Assembly (NCBI RefSeq): GCF_011752565.1 | Contig: NZ_VWXK01000012.1 | Coordinates: 124,001-188,000 of the forward strand | Direction of reading: 5' to 3' | Length of the DNA: 64,000 bases | Source of the DNA: Pantoea sp. Ap-967 | GTDB taxonomy: Bacteria > Pseudomonadota > Gammaproteobacteria > Pseudomonadales > Pseudomonadaceae | In this document: positions 27,810-36,972 of the stretch, one piece after another | Position numbering within the stretch: the first letter of the stretch is position 1 | Layout: every line of letters begins with the position of its first letter | Translations under genes and position numbers: made by a program | Notes under the pieces: model-generated | The model's database searches: none | Seen by the model: only the letters and a program-made list of their open reading frames with translations | What the model was told of the DNA's origin: nothing

Positions 27810-28112
27810 ATGGCGAAATGGCTGCTAGCTGTCGGTGTGTTCCTGCCGATGTTCAGCGCACAGGCTACACAGGATCCCGAGGCGTTGTACAACCGCACGT
27901 GTGCGGCTTGTCACGCCGGGCAGTTGCCCCAGGCGCCCCAGAGGGGTGACCGGGCTGCATGGGAGCCAAGGCTGGCGCAAGGCATGGATCAGCTGTTGGT
28001 GCATGTTACCCAGGGTTTCAAGGCTATGCCGCCGCGTGGATTGTGCATGGACTGCAGTGCCGAGGACTACCGTTTGGTCATCCTTTGGATGAGTGGCAGT
28101 CCCGATACATAA
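27810..28112 (+). CDS. small class I cytochrome c (c5-like)
   Basis: 100 aa. Signal peptide 1-19 ([19 protein letters not shown]), one heme motif CAACH at 31-35, and a likely axial Met in the KAMPPRG segment. Two further Cys (GLCMDCS) are typical of cytochrome c5. Periplasmic electron carrier, probably working with c4 encoded 31 bp downstream. An in-frame extension upstream would remove the signal peptide from the N-terminus, so ATG 27810 is chosen. Confidence 0.88.
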   Translation: MAKWLLAVGVFLPMFSAQATQDPEALYNRTCAACHAGQLPQAPQRGDRAAWEPRLAQGMDQLLVHVTQGFKAMPPRGLCMDCSAEDYRLVILWMSGSPDT

Positions 28113-28143
28113 CATTTCACCCTTAGCCGTGTTGGATTAGCTG

Positions 28144-28761
28144 ATGAACAAACTAGTCGTGAGTCTGCTGTTGACCCTGGGTGTCGCAGGTGCAGCCACT
28201 GCTGCGGACCCCATCAAAGGCGATGCCGCCGCTGGCCAGGCCAAGACGGCCGTTTGTGGTGCCTGCCACAACCCCGACGGCAACAGCCTGGCACCAAACT
28301 TCCCGAAACTGGCCGGCCAGGGCCAGCGCTACCTGGAAAAGCAATTGCACGACATCCAGTCGGGCAAGCGTACCGTGCTGGAGATGACCGGCATGCTGGC
28401 CAACTTCAATGACCAGGATTTGGCCGATATCGCCGCCTATTTCTCCAGCCAGAAAGGCAGCGTTGGCGCCGCCGACCCCAAGCTGGTCGAGCGTGGCCGC
28501 GCGCTGTTCAACGGCGGCGACCTGGACCGCAAGCTGCCTGCCTGCACCGGCTGCCATTCGCCCAACGGCGCCGGCATCGCCCTGGCCGGCTTCCCGCACC
28601 TGGGGGGCCAGCACTCGCAGTACGTGACCAAGCAGCTCACCGACTTCCGTGAGGGCAACCGCACCAACGACGGCGACGCCATGACCATGCGCACGATTGC
28701 CGGGCGCTTGAGCAATCACGATATCGATGCCTTGGCCAGCTACATCCAGGGCCTGCATTAA
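28144..28761 (+). CDS. diheme cytochrome c4
   Basis: 205 aa. Signal peptide 1-20, then two similar cytochrome c domains with heme motifs CGACH (38-42) and CTGCH (in LPACTGCHSPNG). Axial Met candidates lie in EMTGMLANF and AMTMRTIAG. Cytochrome c4 is a periplasmic, often membrane-associated, electron donor to oxidases. A strong terminator follows. Confidence 0.94.
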   Translation: MNKLVVSLLLTLGVAGAATAADPIKGDAAAGQAKTAVCGACHNPDGNSLAPNFPKLAGQGQRYLEKQLHDIQSGKRTVLEMTGMLANFNDQDLADIAAYFSSQKGSVGAADPKLVERGRALFNGGDLDRKLPACTGCHSPNGAGIALAGFPHLGGQHSQYVTKQLTDFREGNRTNDGDAMTMRTIAGRLSNHDIDALASYIQGLH

Positions 28762-28791
28762 CATTCGGTTAATGCGGCAACGCTAAAGATG

Positions 28792-28818
28792 AAAGGGCGG
28801 CGCGGGTCGCCCTTTTTT
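28792..28818 (+). terminator. intrinsic terminator after cytochrome c4
   Basis: AAAGGGCG and CGCCCTTT arms with an 8-base loop, running into six T (28813-28818). Confidence 0.88.
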
Positions 28819-28914
28819 CCATCCGCAGCCGTTACACTACAGAACTCGGGCCCTTCGCCACCGGTCATAGCACAGGTGGCGTCGAGGCGACCAATGAATG
28901 CTCAGGAGTAAAGC

Positions 28915-29550
28915 ATGCGTAAACTGATTCTCAGCGCCGCGCTGGTCGCTGCCAGCGTTATCGGTATGACTGCCGCCCAGGCCGCCGAGCCTGCAAGTGC
29001 CGGCAAGGAATACATCGAGCTGAGCAACCCTGTTCCGGTATCCCAGCCAGGCAAGATCGAAGTGGTCGAGCTGTTCTGGTACGGCTGCCCACATTGCTAC
29101 CACTTCGAGCCGACCATCAACCCATGGGTCGACAAACTGCCCAAGGATGTCAACTTCAAGCGCGTGCCCGCCATGTTCGGCGGCCCGTGGGACGCCCACG
29201 GCCAGATGTTCCTGACCCTCGAAGCCATGGGCGTGGAGCACAAGGTGCACGCCGCCGTGTTCGATGCCATCCAGAACCAGCACAAGCGCCTGACCGACCC
29301 GCAAGACATGGCCGACTTCCTCGCCACCCAGGGTGTGGACAAGGACAAGTTCCTCGCCACCTTCAACTCGTTCGCCATCAAGGGCCAGGTCAACCAGGCC
29401 AAGGAACTGGCGAAGAAGTATGAAATCACCGGCGTACCGAGCATGGTGGTCAACGGCAAGTACCGCTTCGACCTGGGCACCGCTGGCGGGCCCGAGGGCG
29501 TGCTGAACGTTGCCGACCAGCTGATTGCCAAGGAGCGCGCCGCTAAGTAA
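28915..29550 (+). CDS. dsbA: thiol:disulfide interchange protein DsbA
   Basis: 211 aa. Periplasmic oxidase that forms disulfide bonds in exported proteins. Signal peptide 1-23 (cut after AQA), thioredoxin fold with active site C58-PH-C61, helical insert, and the cis-Pro loop TGVPSMVV. AGGAGTAAAGC precedes the ATG. A 12-bp gap to the next gene suggests co-transcription. Confidence 0.96.
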   Translation: MRKLILSAALVAASVIGMTAAQAAEPASAGKEYIELSNPVPVSQPGKIEVVELFWYGCPHCYHFEPTINPWVDKLPKDVNFKRVPAMFGGPWDAHGQMFLTLEAMGVEHKVHAAVFDAIQNQHKRLTDPQDMADFLATQGVDKDKFLATFNSFAIKGQVNQAKELAKKYEITGVPSMVVNGKYRFDLGTAGGPEGVLNVADQLIAKERAAK

Positions 29551-29562
29551 GCGGCGAACCCC

Positions 29563-30417
29563 ATGCGCCGCTTCAGAACCGCGCGTGGCATTGGCTTGCA
29601 CCAGCCGCAGGTCAACGAGCATCACCTGCAGGCCCCTGGCCTGCCTGAGGATGGTCGCCTGCGGCTGCTCAGTTTCAACATTCAAGTTGGCATCAGCACC
29701 GAGCGCTATCGCCACTACCTGACCCGTAGCTGGCAGCACCTGCTGCCGCATACCGGGCGGGCTGGCAACTTGCAGAAAATCGGCAAGCTGCTGGGCGACT
29801 TCGACCTGGTGGCCTTGCAGGAAGCCGATGGCGGCAGCCTGCGCTCGGGCTACGTCAACCAGGTGGAGCACCTGGCCCAGCTGGGCTCCTTCCCCTACTG
29901 GTACCAACAGCTCAACCGCAACCTGGGGCGCTTTGCCCAGCACAGCAATGGCGTACTCAGCCGCCTAAAACCGCAGATGCTGGAAGATCACCCGCTGCCC
30001 GGCCCGGCCGGCCGTGGTGCGATCCTGGTGCGTTTCGGCGAAGGCGCCGACGCGCTGATCGTGGTGATGATGCACCTGGCCCTCGGCGCCAAGACCCGCG
30101 CACTGCAGCTGGCCTACATTCGTGAGCTGATTGGCGGCTACCGCCACCAGATCCTCATGGGTGACATGAACACCCATGCCACCGACCTGCTCGACCACTC
30201 CCCCCTGCGCGACCTGGGCCTGATTGCCCCTCAGGTCGAGGCGACCTTCCCCAGCTGGCGCCCGCAACGCTGCCTGGACCATATCCTGCTCAGCCCGAGC
30301 CTGACCCTGGAGCGGGTGGAGGTGCTGGCGCAGCCAATTTCCGATCATCTTCCCGTTGCGGTCGAGATCCGATTGCCTGATGCACTGACTGTGGATACGC
30401 TGCCGGCTCTGAGCTAG
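29563..30417 (+). CDS. endonuclease/exonuclease/phosphatase family protein
   Basis: 284 aa, no signal peptide. EEP-fold hydrolase: LLSFNIQVG (metal-site Asn), LVALQEADGG (catalytic Glu), the HLALGAKTR segment, LMGDMNTH (catalytic Asp-x-Asn) and the C-terminal SDHLPV (catalytic His). The family includes nucleases, phosphatases and sphingomyelinase-like enzymes; the substrate cannot be read from sequence. Downstream of dsbA by 12 bp. Confidence 0.88.
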   Translation: MRRFRTARGIGLHQPQVNEHHLQAPGLPEDGRLRLLSFNIQVGISTERYRHYLTRSWQHLLPHTGRAGNLQKIGKLLGDFDLVALQEADGGSLRSGYVNQVEHLAQLGSFPYWYQQLNRNLGRFAQHSNGVLSRLKPQMLEDHPLPGPAGRGAILVRFGEGADALIVVMMHLALGAKTRALQLAYIRELIGGYRHQILMGDMNTHATDLLDHSPLRDLGLIAPQVEATFPSWRPQRCLDHILLSPSLTLERVEVLAQPISDHLPVAVEIRLPDALTVDTLPALS

Positions 30418-30513
30418 ATCAGCAAAACCGCACGGCGCCCTCAAGTGTTGCATCTTCGCGCCGACAGCGTGTAATTACCGCCCATAGTTGTGTCATTCGT
30501 CGCGGATCCAGGC

Positions 30514-32502
30514 ATGACCGAAGAAGCCGAGCGCTGGAAAGAAAAATACCTTAAAAGCATCGAACAGCAGGAAAAGCTCGAACGCCGCTGGGAAGCGCGC
30601 CTCGACCTGCTGCGCCGTGGCCTGGTGCGCAGCACCCTGGCCGCCGAAGGCAGCGACAAGGTGGTCGACGAATGCATGAAGGAAATGCGCGATGTCATTC
30701 GCAGTGACAACATGGACGCCGGCCTTGCCGGGTTGATCCCGCGCCTGGAAAAAGCCGTGCTCGATTCCGAGCAACGCCGCGAAACCCGCATGAACCAGGT
30801 CAGTGATGCGCTGAACGCACTGGTCAACCAGTTGCAGGGCCTGCCCTTGCCTGGCGATGTGTCGCGGCCCTTGAAGAAACTGGCGAAAAAGCTCGACGGC
30901 GGGGTTGCCCAGTCACGCGAGCTGCCGCCGCTGCTGGGTGAGCTCAGTGGCTTGCAGGGCCGCGCCCTGTCGTCGCTGAACCGCACCGACGAGGAAGCCA
31001 GGCCAGGTTTCCTGCAGCGCTTGTTCGGCAACCGCGAAAGCGAGCCCCAGGCCGAGGCGCCGCCGGCCGAGCCGGTGCAGCCGGTTGTCGCCGTAGTTGA
31101 AGACCTTCCCCACCGCGAAGGGCCGCTGCTGGTAGACCTGCCGCCCCGGGATGTCGATGAGCTGCATGCGGTGCCTGCGCCGGAGCCTGTCGCCGAGCCC
31201 GTGCCCGAGCCGCAAGCCGAGGCTGTAGCCATTGAACCGCTGGAGCCCGCGGTTGGCGCCCCGCCTGCGATGGCTGAGCCCTTGGCCGCGCCAGAATCCG
31301 AGGCGGCTGCAGTCATGCCAGCGCCCGAGGCGGTCACCGCGCCGGAAGCGGCCGTGCCCTTGCCGGAAACCGAGGCAGATGGCGACACATTGGCCCCCCT
31401 TGACGAGGTGTTTGGCGAAGATGGGCCCTACGCCCTCCCCGATGCGGTCGAACCCCCGTACAGCCAGGTGGCTGCGCACATCGAGCATACCCTGCTCGGC
31501 CTGCTGGACGACCTCAGCCTGCCCGAGCGCCACAAGGCCCAGGCGCTGGATATGCGCGAACGGGTGGCGCGTGGGCTGAACTGGTACGAACTGATTCCGG
31601 TGCTCGACGACCTGGCGGTTCTGATGCTGGCGATCACCGACAGCGGCCAGCACGAATTCGAAACCTACCTGCAGCAACTCAACGAGCGCTTGGAAAGCTT
31701 CCAGAGCCACTTGCACGAGGCCAGTGCCGGGCATGCCGACAACAGCTCGGCCGCCCGTGAACTGGACCACCAGCTGCGCGAGCAGGTCGACGGCTTGCAG
31801 AGCAGCGTGCAGGGCGCAGTCGATGTGGTCAGCCTCAAGTCCATCCTGGAAAACCGCCTGGAAGGCCTGCTGGGCACCATGGACGCCCACCAGCACGAGC
31901 GCGACCGCCGCGAGCAGGAGCTGGCCGGGCGCCTGCAGGGGCTGGCCGAACGGGTGGCGAGCATGGAGCAGGAAGCCCTCGGTTACCGCGAGCACCTTGA
32001 GGAGCAGCGCCAGAAAGCCTTGATCGACCCGCTCACCGGCCTGCCCAACCGCGCCGCCTGGAGCGAGCGCGTCGAGCATGAAATGCGCGACTGGCAGGAA
32101 AATGGCGGCCACCTGGCCATGGCGATTCTCGACCTGGACCACTTCAAGCGTATCAACGACAGCTACGGCCACCTGGCCGGTGACAAGGTGTTGAAGATTG
32201 TCGCCGACCAGCTGCGCAAGCGCCTGCGTGGGCGCGACTTCATCGCCCGCTTCGGCGGCGAGGAGTTCGTCCTGCTGCTGCCGCAGACGCCCCCGGCGGC
32301 GGCGGCCCAGGTGGGCGAGGTGCTGCGCGCGGCCATCGAGGCGTGCCCGTTCCACTTCAAGGGCGAGCGGGTGGTGATTACCACCTCCATCGGGCTGAGC
32401 GCGTTCCGCTCTGGCGAGCGAGGCGACCAGGTGCTCAAGCGCGCCGACGAGGCCTTGTACCGGGCCAAGGAGTTGGGCCGTAACCGCGTGGAACAAAGCT
32501 GA
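30514..32502 (+). CDS. diguanylate cyclase with long N-terminal coiled-coil/acidic region
   Basis: 662 aa, soluble. The N-terminal 160 residues are helical and charged, followed by a long Pro/Ala/Glu-rich stretch (about 170-310, low complexity), a second helical part with heptads (about 320-510), and a GGDEF domain. The catalytic motif is GGEEF at 581-585, and an inhibitory I-site RGRD lies five residues before it (572-575), so c-di-GMP synthesis with product inhibition is expected. ATG at 30514 is preferred over a GTG at 30490. Confidence 0.9.
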   Translation: MTEEAERWKEKYLKSIEQQEKLERRWEARLDLLRRGLVRSTLAAEGSDKVVDECMKEMRDVIRSDNMDAGLAGLIPRLEKAVLDSEQRRETRMNQVSDALNALVNQLQGLPLPGDVSRPLKKLAKKLDGGVAQSRELPPLLGELSGLQGRALSSLNRTDEEARPGFLQRLFGNRESEPQAEAPPAEPVQPVVAVVEDLPHREGPLLVDLPPRDVDELHAVPAPEPVAEPVPEPQAEAVAIEPLEPAVGAPPAMAEPLAAPESEAAAVMPAPEAVTAPEAAVPLPETEADGDTLAPLDEVFGEDGPYALPDAVEPPYSQVAAHIEHTLLGLLDDLSLPERHKAQALDMRERVARGLNWYELIPVLDDLAVLMLAITDSGQHEFETYLQQLNERLESFQSHLHEASAGHADNSSAARELDHQLREQVDGLQSSVQGAVDVVSLKSILENRLEGLLGTMDAHQHERDRREQELAGRLQGLAERVASMEQEALGYREHLEEQRQKALIDPLTGLPNRAAWSERVEHEMRDWQENGGHLAMAILDLDHFKRINDSYGHLAGDKVLKIVADQLRKRLRGRDFIARFGGEEFVLLLPQTPPAAAAQVGEVLRAAIEACPFHFKGERVVITTSIGLSAFRSGERGDQVLKRADEALYRAKELGRNRVEQS

Positions 32503-32568
32503 TCGGGTGGGCGGGCTGCGCATACGTTATGATGTTGCATTACTGCCCCAGCAAACCTGGCACCCCCA

Positions 32569-33345
32569 ATGAAAGCGTTCTTTTCCGCATTGCTGCTGCT
32601 TGCCCTGGCCGGATGCTCGACCGGCCTGCGCATCGACCGTAGCCACCCCTCGGCCAACCAGGACAACCGCGTCCAGTTCGTTGTGCTGCACTACACCAAT
32701 GCCTCCCTGGAGCGCTCCCTGGCATTGCTCACCCATGGCGAGGTGAGCAGCCATTACCTGATCGGTGACGGCCCGGGCACGATCTACCAGCTGGTCGATG
32801 AAAACCGCCGCGCCTGGCACGCTGGCGAAAGCCAGTGGCAGGGGCGAACCTGGCTCAACTCCAGCTCGATCGGCATCGAGATCGTCAACCCGGGCTTTGA
32901 CGAAACGCCCAATGGCCGCGTCTGGTACCCCTACAGCGAGGCGCAGGTGCAGTCGCTGATCGCCTTGCTCAAGGACATCGTCAAGCGAAACCATATCGAG
33001 CCACGGCACATCATCGGGCACAGCGACATCGCGCCGCTGCGCAAGCTCGACCCGGGGCCGCTGTTCCCGTGGAAGCGCCTGGCTGACGAAGGCCTGGGCA
33101 TCTGGCCGGATGCCAACGCAGTGGCCCGCCAGCAGATGTATTTCGCCGCCAATCCGCCAACCGTCGGCTGGTACCAGCAGGAACTGGCGCGCTTTGGCTA
33201 TGCCATCGAGCAGACCGGGCAACTGGACGTGGCCACCCGGCATGTCATTGCCGCCTTCCAGATGCACTTCCGCCCCCAGCGTTTCGACGGCGTGCCTGAC
33301 GCCCAGACTGCCGCCATGTTGCAGGTACTCAACCGCATGCGCTGA
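32569..33345 (+). CDS. amiD: N-acetylmuramoyl-L-alanine amidase lipoprotein, AmiD-like
   Basis: 258 aa. Lipobox LALAGC with Cys16, so a lipoprotein. Amidase_2 (PGRP-like) domain with zinc ligand segments VLHYTNAS and HIIGHSDIAPLRKLDPG, followed by a C-terminal peptidoglycan-binding helix bundle (about 205-258). Cleaves the bond between MurNAc and the stem peptide, in wall recycling. Lies between a GGDEF and an EAL gene, 66 bp after the former. Confidence 0.92.
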   Translation: MKAFFSALLLLALAGCSTGLRIDRSHPSANQDNRVQFVVLHYTNASLERSLALLTHGEVSSHYLIGDGPGTIYQLVDENRRAWHAGESQWQGRTWLNSSSIGIEIVNPGFDETPNGRVWYPYSEAQVQSLIALLKDIVKRNHIEPRHIIGHSDIAPLRKLDPGPLFPWKRLADEGLGIWPDANAVARQQMYFAANPPTVGWYQQELARFGYAIEQTGQLDVATRHVIAAFQMHFRPQRFDGVPDAQTAAMLQVLNRMR

Positions 33346-33425
33346 GGCCTCCCGGCTCCCGCCAAACGGCAGGGGCCGATTCCCATTCCAGTTGCTATAC
33401 CTTGTTAATCAACTGGATGCTGCCC

Positions 33426-35045
33426 ATGTCTGCTCTGATTTCTGCGCTCCGCCAATTTTTTTACCGTCCCTGGATGCTGGCCACCTTGGCAGCACTGGCC
33501 AGCGCTGCCGTATTGCTTACTGCCAGCATTGGCATTGCCCTGCACCAGATGAAGGAAAGCGAAAGCGCGCAGATGAACGCCCAGGGCGAGCGCTTTCTCG
33601 ACCGCCTGGAGCAAGTCTTCGGCCAGTTGCGTGAAGGCGTCGACGAGTTGCAGGGGCAAACCTTGCGTGGCTGCAGCCCGGCAATGATCGCGACCTTGCA
33701 GCGGGTCGGCCTGGGTTCGCGCTTCATTTATGAGGCGGCCTACGTCGATGCCAATGTCGCCTGCTCCAACCGCGGCGGTGACCGGGCATTCGTGCCGACC
33801 CGGCCACCGGACATTCGCGGGCCCACCTACAGCTACTGGCTCAACACCACCACCGAGCCCAACGAGAACCTGGCAGCGCTGATGCTGGCGCGGGGCAACT
33901 TCCTGGTGTCCACGTCCCGTGGGCACCTGACCGATGTGGTCGACCTGCCGCCGGGCGGCAGCTTGCTGGTGGTGCTCGATGGAGGAACCCGGGCGATACC
34001 GGTGCTTGGCCCGGCCCAGGCCTGGCCCCCGACCCGCGACTGGCCACCGCCCAGCCATAAATCGTTGTTCGAGTTGCGTGATCGGCTGGTGTACCGCATG
34101 CCCACCAAGTCACCGGACTACCAGCTGATGCTGATTGCGCCGCGTGCCAGCCTGCCCTTGCGCATGAACGGCATGCTCTGGCTGCTGTTCCCCGGTAGCC
34201 TGCTGGCGGCCTGCTGCATTGGCTGGCTGGTACTGCAGTTGGTGCAGCAGCGCCGCTCGATGAGTTCGGAGCTGCAGAACGCCTTGCGCCGTGGTGAGCT
34301 GCAGGTGCTGTACCAGCCGATCATCGAGCTCGACAGCCGCCGCTGTGTCGGCGCCGAGGCGTTGGTGCGCTGGCGCCGCCCGGACGGCACCCTGACCAGC
34401 CCGGACCTGTTCATTCCCCTGGCGGAGAACACCGGGCAGATCCGCCAGATCACCGATTTCGTGTTGCAGCGGGTGCTGGAGCAGCTGGGGCAGCTGCTGC
34501 GCTCGCACCGTAACCTGTACATTTCCGTGAACCTGGCGGCTTGTGACGTGATGGCCCCGCGCATCGGCCGGGTGGCGGCGCGCCTGCTGGCCCTGCACCG
34601 GGTGGCGGCCAGCCAGATTGCCTTCGAAGTCACCGAGCGTGGGCTGATCGACGTGGTGGTGGCGCGGGACAACCTGCAGGCCCTGCGTTCGGTGGGGCAC
34701 CAGGTGTTGATCGACGATTTCGGCACGGGCTATTGCAGTCTGGCCTATTTGCAGACCCTGCCGGTGGATTGCCTGAAGATCGACAAGGCGTTCATCGATG
34801 CCCTGGGGCATGACGCGGCCAGCAGTGGCGTGGCGCCCCATATCATTCGCATGGCCCATGACCTGCACCTGCGGGTGATTGCCGAGGGCATCGAATGTGA
34901 GGCGCAGGCGGTGTTGCTCAACAGCGAGGGGGTGAACTACGGGCAGGGGTGGTTGTTCGCCCACCCGCTCAATGCCCGGCAGTTCGCCGAGCTGGTGACC
35001 CGTGGGCGGCAGCCGCGGCGGGTGAGGATCGATGATGAGCCTTGA
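33426..35045 (+). CDS. c-di-GMP phosphodiesterase with periplasmic CSS-motif sensor
   Basis: 539 aa. Two membrane helices (about 16-38 and 240-262) flank a periplasmic CSS-motif domain with the paired Cys C83 and C113. The cytoplasmic EAL domain has the motif EAL at 311-313, plus DDFGTGYCSL, LKIDKAFI and AEGIE, so it looks catalytically intact. CSS-EAL enzymes respond to periplasmic redox/disulfide state in E. coli, which fits a neighbourhood with dsbA. ATG 33426 chosen; an ATG three codons earlier is possible. Confidence 0.92.
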   Translation: MSALISALRQFFYRPWMLATLAALASAAVLLTASIGIALHQMKESESAQMNAQGERFLDRLEQVFGQLREGVDELQGQTLRGCSPAMIATLQRVGLGSRFIYEAAYVDANVACSNRGGDRAFVPTRPPDIRGPTYSYWLNTTTEPNENLAALMLARGNFLVSTSRGHLTDVVDLPPGGSLLVVLDGGTRAIPVLGPAQAWPPTRDWPPPSHKSLFELRDRLVYRMPTKSPDYQLMLIAPRASLPLRMNGMLWLLFPGSLLAACCIGWLVLQLVQQRRSMSSELQNALRRGELQVLYQPIIELDSRRCVGAEALVRWRRPDGTLTSPDLFIPLAENTGQIRQITDFVLQRVLEQLGQLLRSHRNLYISVNLAACDVMAPRIGRVAARLLALHRVAASQIAFEVTERGLIDVVVARDNLQALRSVGHQVLIDDFGTGYCSLAYLQTLPVDCLKIDKAFIDALGHDAASSGVAPHIIRMAHDLHLRVIAEGIECEAQAVLLNSEGVNYGQGWLFAHPLNARQFAELVTRGRQPRRVRIDDEP

Positions 35046-35074
35046 GCACCCCAGGGAAGTTGGCGATAAGCCGG

Positions 35075-35184
35075 GTAGGAGCGAGCACAGCTCGCGATGG
35101 GCTGCAAAGCAGCCCCGCCATTCTGTGCCGCGCTGAAACCCCGGGGCCGCTGTGCGCCCCATCGCGAGCTAAGCTCGCTCCTAC
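35075..35184. repeat. extended REP composite element, second copy
   Basis: 110 bp, near twin of the element at 26855-26967, with the same outer inverted repeats, the GGGCTGCAAAGCAGCCCC hairpin and the GGGGCCGCTGTGCGCCCC segment; the middle differs. It lies between the convergent EAL and kinB genes. Confidence 0.9.
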
Positions 35185-35193
35185 CAGGCGACA

Positions 35194-36972
35194 TCAAACG
35201 GGCAAGGCCATGTAGAACTGGGTGCCCTGCCCTGGCCGGGAAAACACGCCCATGCGCCCGCCATGCAACTGCACGATCTCCTTGCACAGGGCCAGCCCCA
35301 GCCCTGCCCCGCCTTTCTTGCGCCCCACCTGCACGAACGGTTCGAAAATCCGCCCCTGCTGCCCATAGGCTATCCCCTCGCCGTTGTCTTCGACGCTGAC
35401 GATCACCCGCTCGGCATGGCGCCGTGCGTGCAGGCGGATGCGCCCGCCGTTGGCGGTATGGCGGATGGCGTTGTGCAGCAGGTTGTCGAGTACCCGGTCC
35501 AGCTGCGCGATGTCGGCCTGAATACGCGGCAACGGCGGCTCCAGCGCCTTGACCAGCTCGATTTGCTTGTCCGCCGCGTGCTCACTGGCCCGTGCCAGGG
35601 CGCGCTCAAGCAACTCGTCTATGGCACACGGCGCCAGTTCGAGTTTCTGCAGGCCGCTCTGGTAGCGCGAGAAATTCAGCAGGTCGTTGATCAGCTGGGT
35701 CAGGCGCTGCATTTCCTCACCGATGGTTTCCAGCAGGTCGTTCTCGCGTGCTTCGGGCGGGAACTTCACCCGCTCGCGCAACAGCCCGAAGGCCATGTGC
35801 ATACCGGTGACCGGGGTGCGCAGTTCATGGGAGGCGCGCAGCACGAATTCACTGCGCACGCGCTCGAAGGCGCGCTGCTCGGTCACGTCGTGCAGCACCA
35901 TCACCGCACCGAGAATCGGCCCCTGCGGGTGGCTGACCGGGGTCAGGCTGTAGGTCAGCAAGCGCATTTCTTCGTCGACCTCGATGCTCAGGTCTTCGGG
36001 CTGGCGGTCCAGGCTGCCACCGCGCAGCACCTGGCGCAGTTGCGCTTCCAGCTCTGGCCGCTGCAGGGCCTCGGCCAGGGCGCTGCCGACGCGGCTATCG
36101 CTCCAGCCCAGTTGGCGCTGGGCCACCGGGTTAAGGTGTTCCAGGCGCCCTTGGCGGTCGATGATCAGCAAGCCGTCGTCGATGCTGTCGAGCACCGCCT
36201 GCAAGCGCTGCTGGCCGGCCAGCAATTCGTCGACGTTGGTTGCCTGGTGCTTGCGCAGGGCATCGGCCATCAGCCCGAAGCGGCGGGTGAGCTGGTTGAG
36301 CTCGATGGCCTGGGTCACCGGCAGGGTGACATCGAAGTTGCCCTGGCCCAGCTGGTCTGCGGCCTTGGCCAGCGCTTCGATCGGCTGGCCGAAGCGCCGG
36401 GCGATGTTGTGTGCGGTGATGAAGCCCAACACCAGCACCACCAGGCCCATCAGGCCGAGCACGCCGCTGACCAGCAGGGCGCGGTCGCGGGTGTGCTCTT
36501 CACTGCGGGTAATCAGCTCCAGCGCCTGTTTGTGCGAGTCGATCAGGTCGCTGCGCACCTGGTTGAACGCAGCTCCCAGCGGCTGTTCCGCGCCCATGCT
36601 GCGGGCCGGTGCCGGGCTTTCGTGGTAGGCCTGGAGGAACGCCTGGTAGTTGCTGTTGGCCTTGCTGAAGCCCGAGCGCTCACCGCCTTGGGCCAGGCCT
36701 TGGTCGAGCAGTGCCTTGAAGTTGTCTTGCAGGGCCACCAGGCTGGTGGGCGCGGTATCCTCGTCCAGCAGCAAGGTCAGTTGCTCGCCAAGGTTTTGCC
36801 GCAACTTCAGGCCCGTTTCCAGGGCCTGGGTCGTCTCGCGCACCGATTCTTGCTGCACGGTGGCCATCTGCAGCACGCTGACCAGGCCCAGCAGCAGGCC
36901 CAGCAGGGCCACCGTCACCAGCGCCGAGATGCTGAGGAAAAGCCGCGTGCGCAGCTTCATTTGCCACTTCAT
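35194..36972 (-). CDS. kinB: sensor histidine kinase/phosphatase KinB
   Basis: 592 aa. TM1 about 10-33, periplasmic four-helix sensor, TM2 about 166-190, HAMP (about 188-245), PAS (about 255-365), HisKA with phospho-His382 in SHELRTP, and HATPase_c (NAIRHTANGG, EDNGEG, GAGLGLALCKEIV). In P. aeruginosa KinB mainly dephosphorylates AlgB and so restrains alginate and other AlgB outputs. The start overlaps the algB stop by 4 bp; order algB-kinB is as in P. aeruginosa. Confidence 0.95.
   Translation of the reverse strand: MKWQMKLRTRLFLSISALVTVALLGLLLGLVSVLQMATVQQESVRETTQALETGLKLRQNLGEQLTLLLDEDTAPTSLVALQDNFKALLDQGLAQGGERSGFSKANSNYQAFLQAYHESPAPARSMGAEQPLGAAFNQVRSDLIDSHKQALELITRSEEHTRDRALLVSGVLGLMGLVVLVLGFITAHNIARRFGQPIEALAKAADQLGQGNFDVTLPVTQAIELNQLTRRFGLMADALRKHQATNVDELLAGQQRLQAVLDSIDDGLLIIDRQGRLEHLNPVAQRQLGWSDSRVGSALAEALQRPELEAQLRQVLRGGSLDRQPEDLSIEVDEEMRLLTYSLTPVSHPQGPILGAVMVLHDVTEQRAFERVRSEFVLRASHELRTPVTGMHMAFGLLRERVKFPPEARENDLLETIGEEMQRLTQLINDLLNFSRYQSGLQKLELAPCAIDELLERALARASEHAADKQIELVKALEPPLPRIQADIAQLDRVLDNLLHNAIRHTANGGRIRLHARRHAERVIVSVEDNGEGIAYGQQGRIFEPFVQVGRKKGGAGLGLALCKEIVQLHGGRMGVFSRPGQGTQFYMALPV

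Noticed and set aside
30913..32523. Long antisense frame opposite the GGDEF gene
   Set aside because: No start signal and no domain; opposite strand of a recognised diguanylate cyclase.
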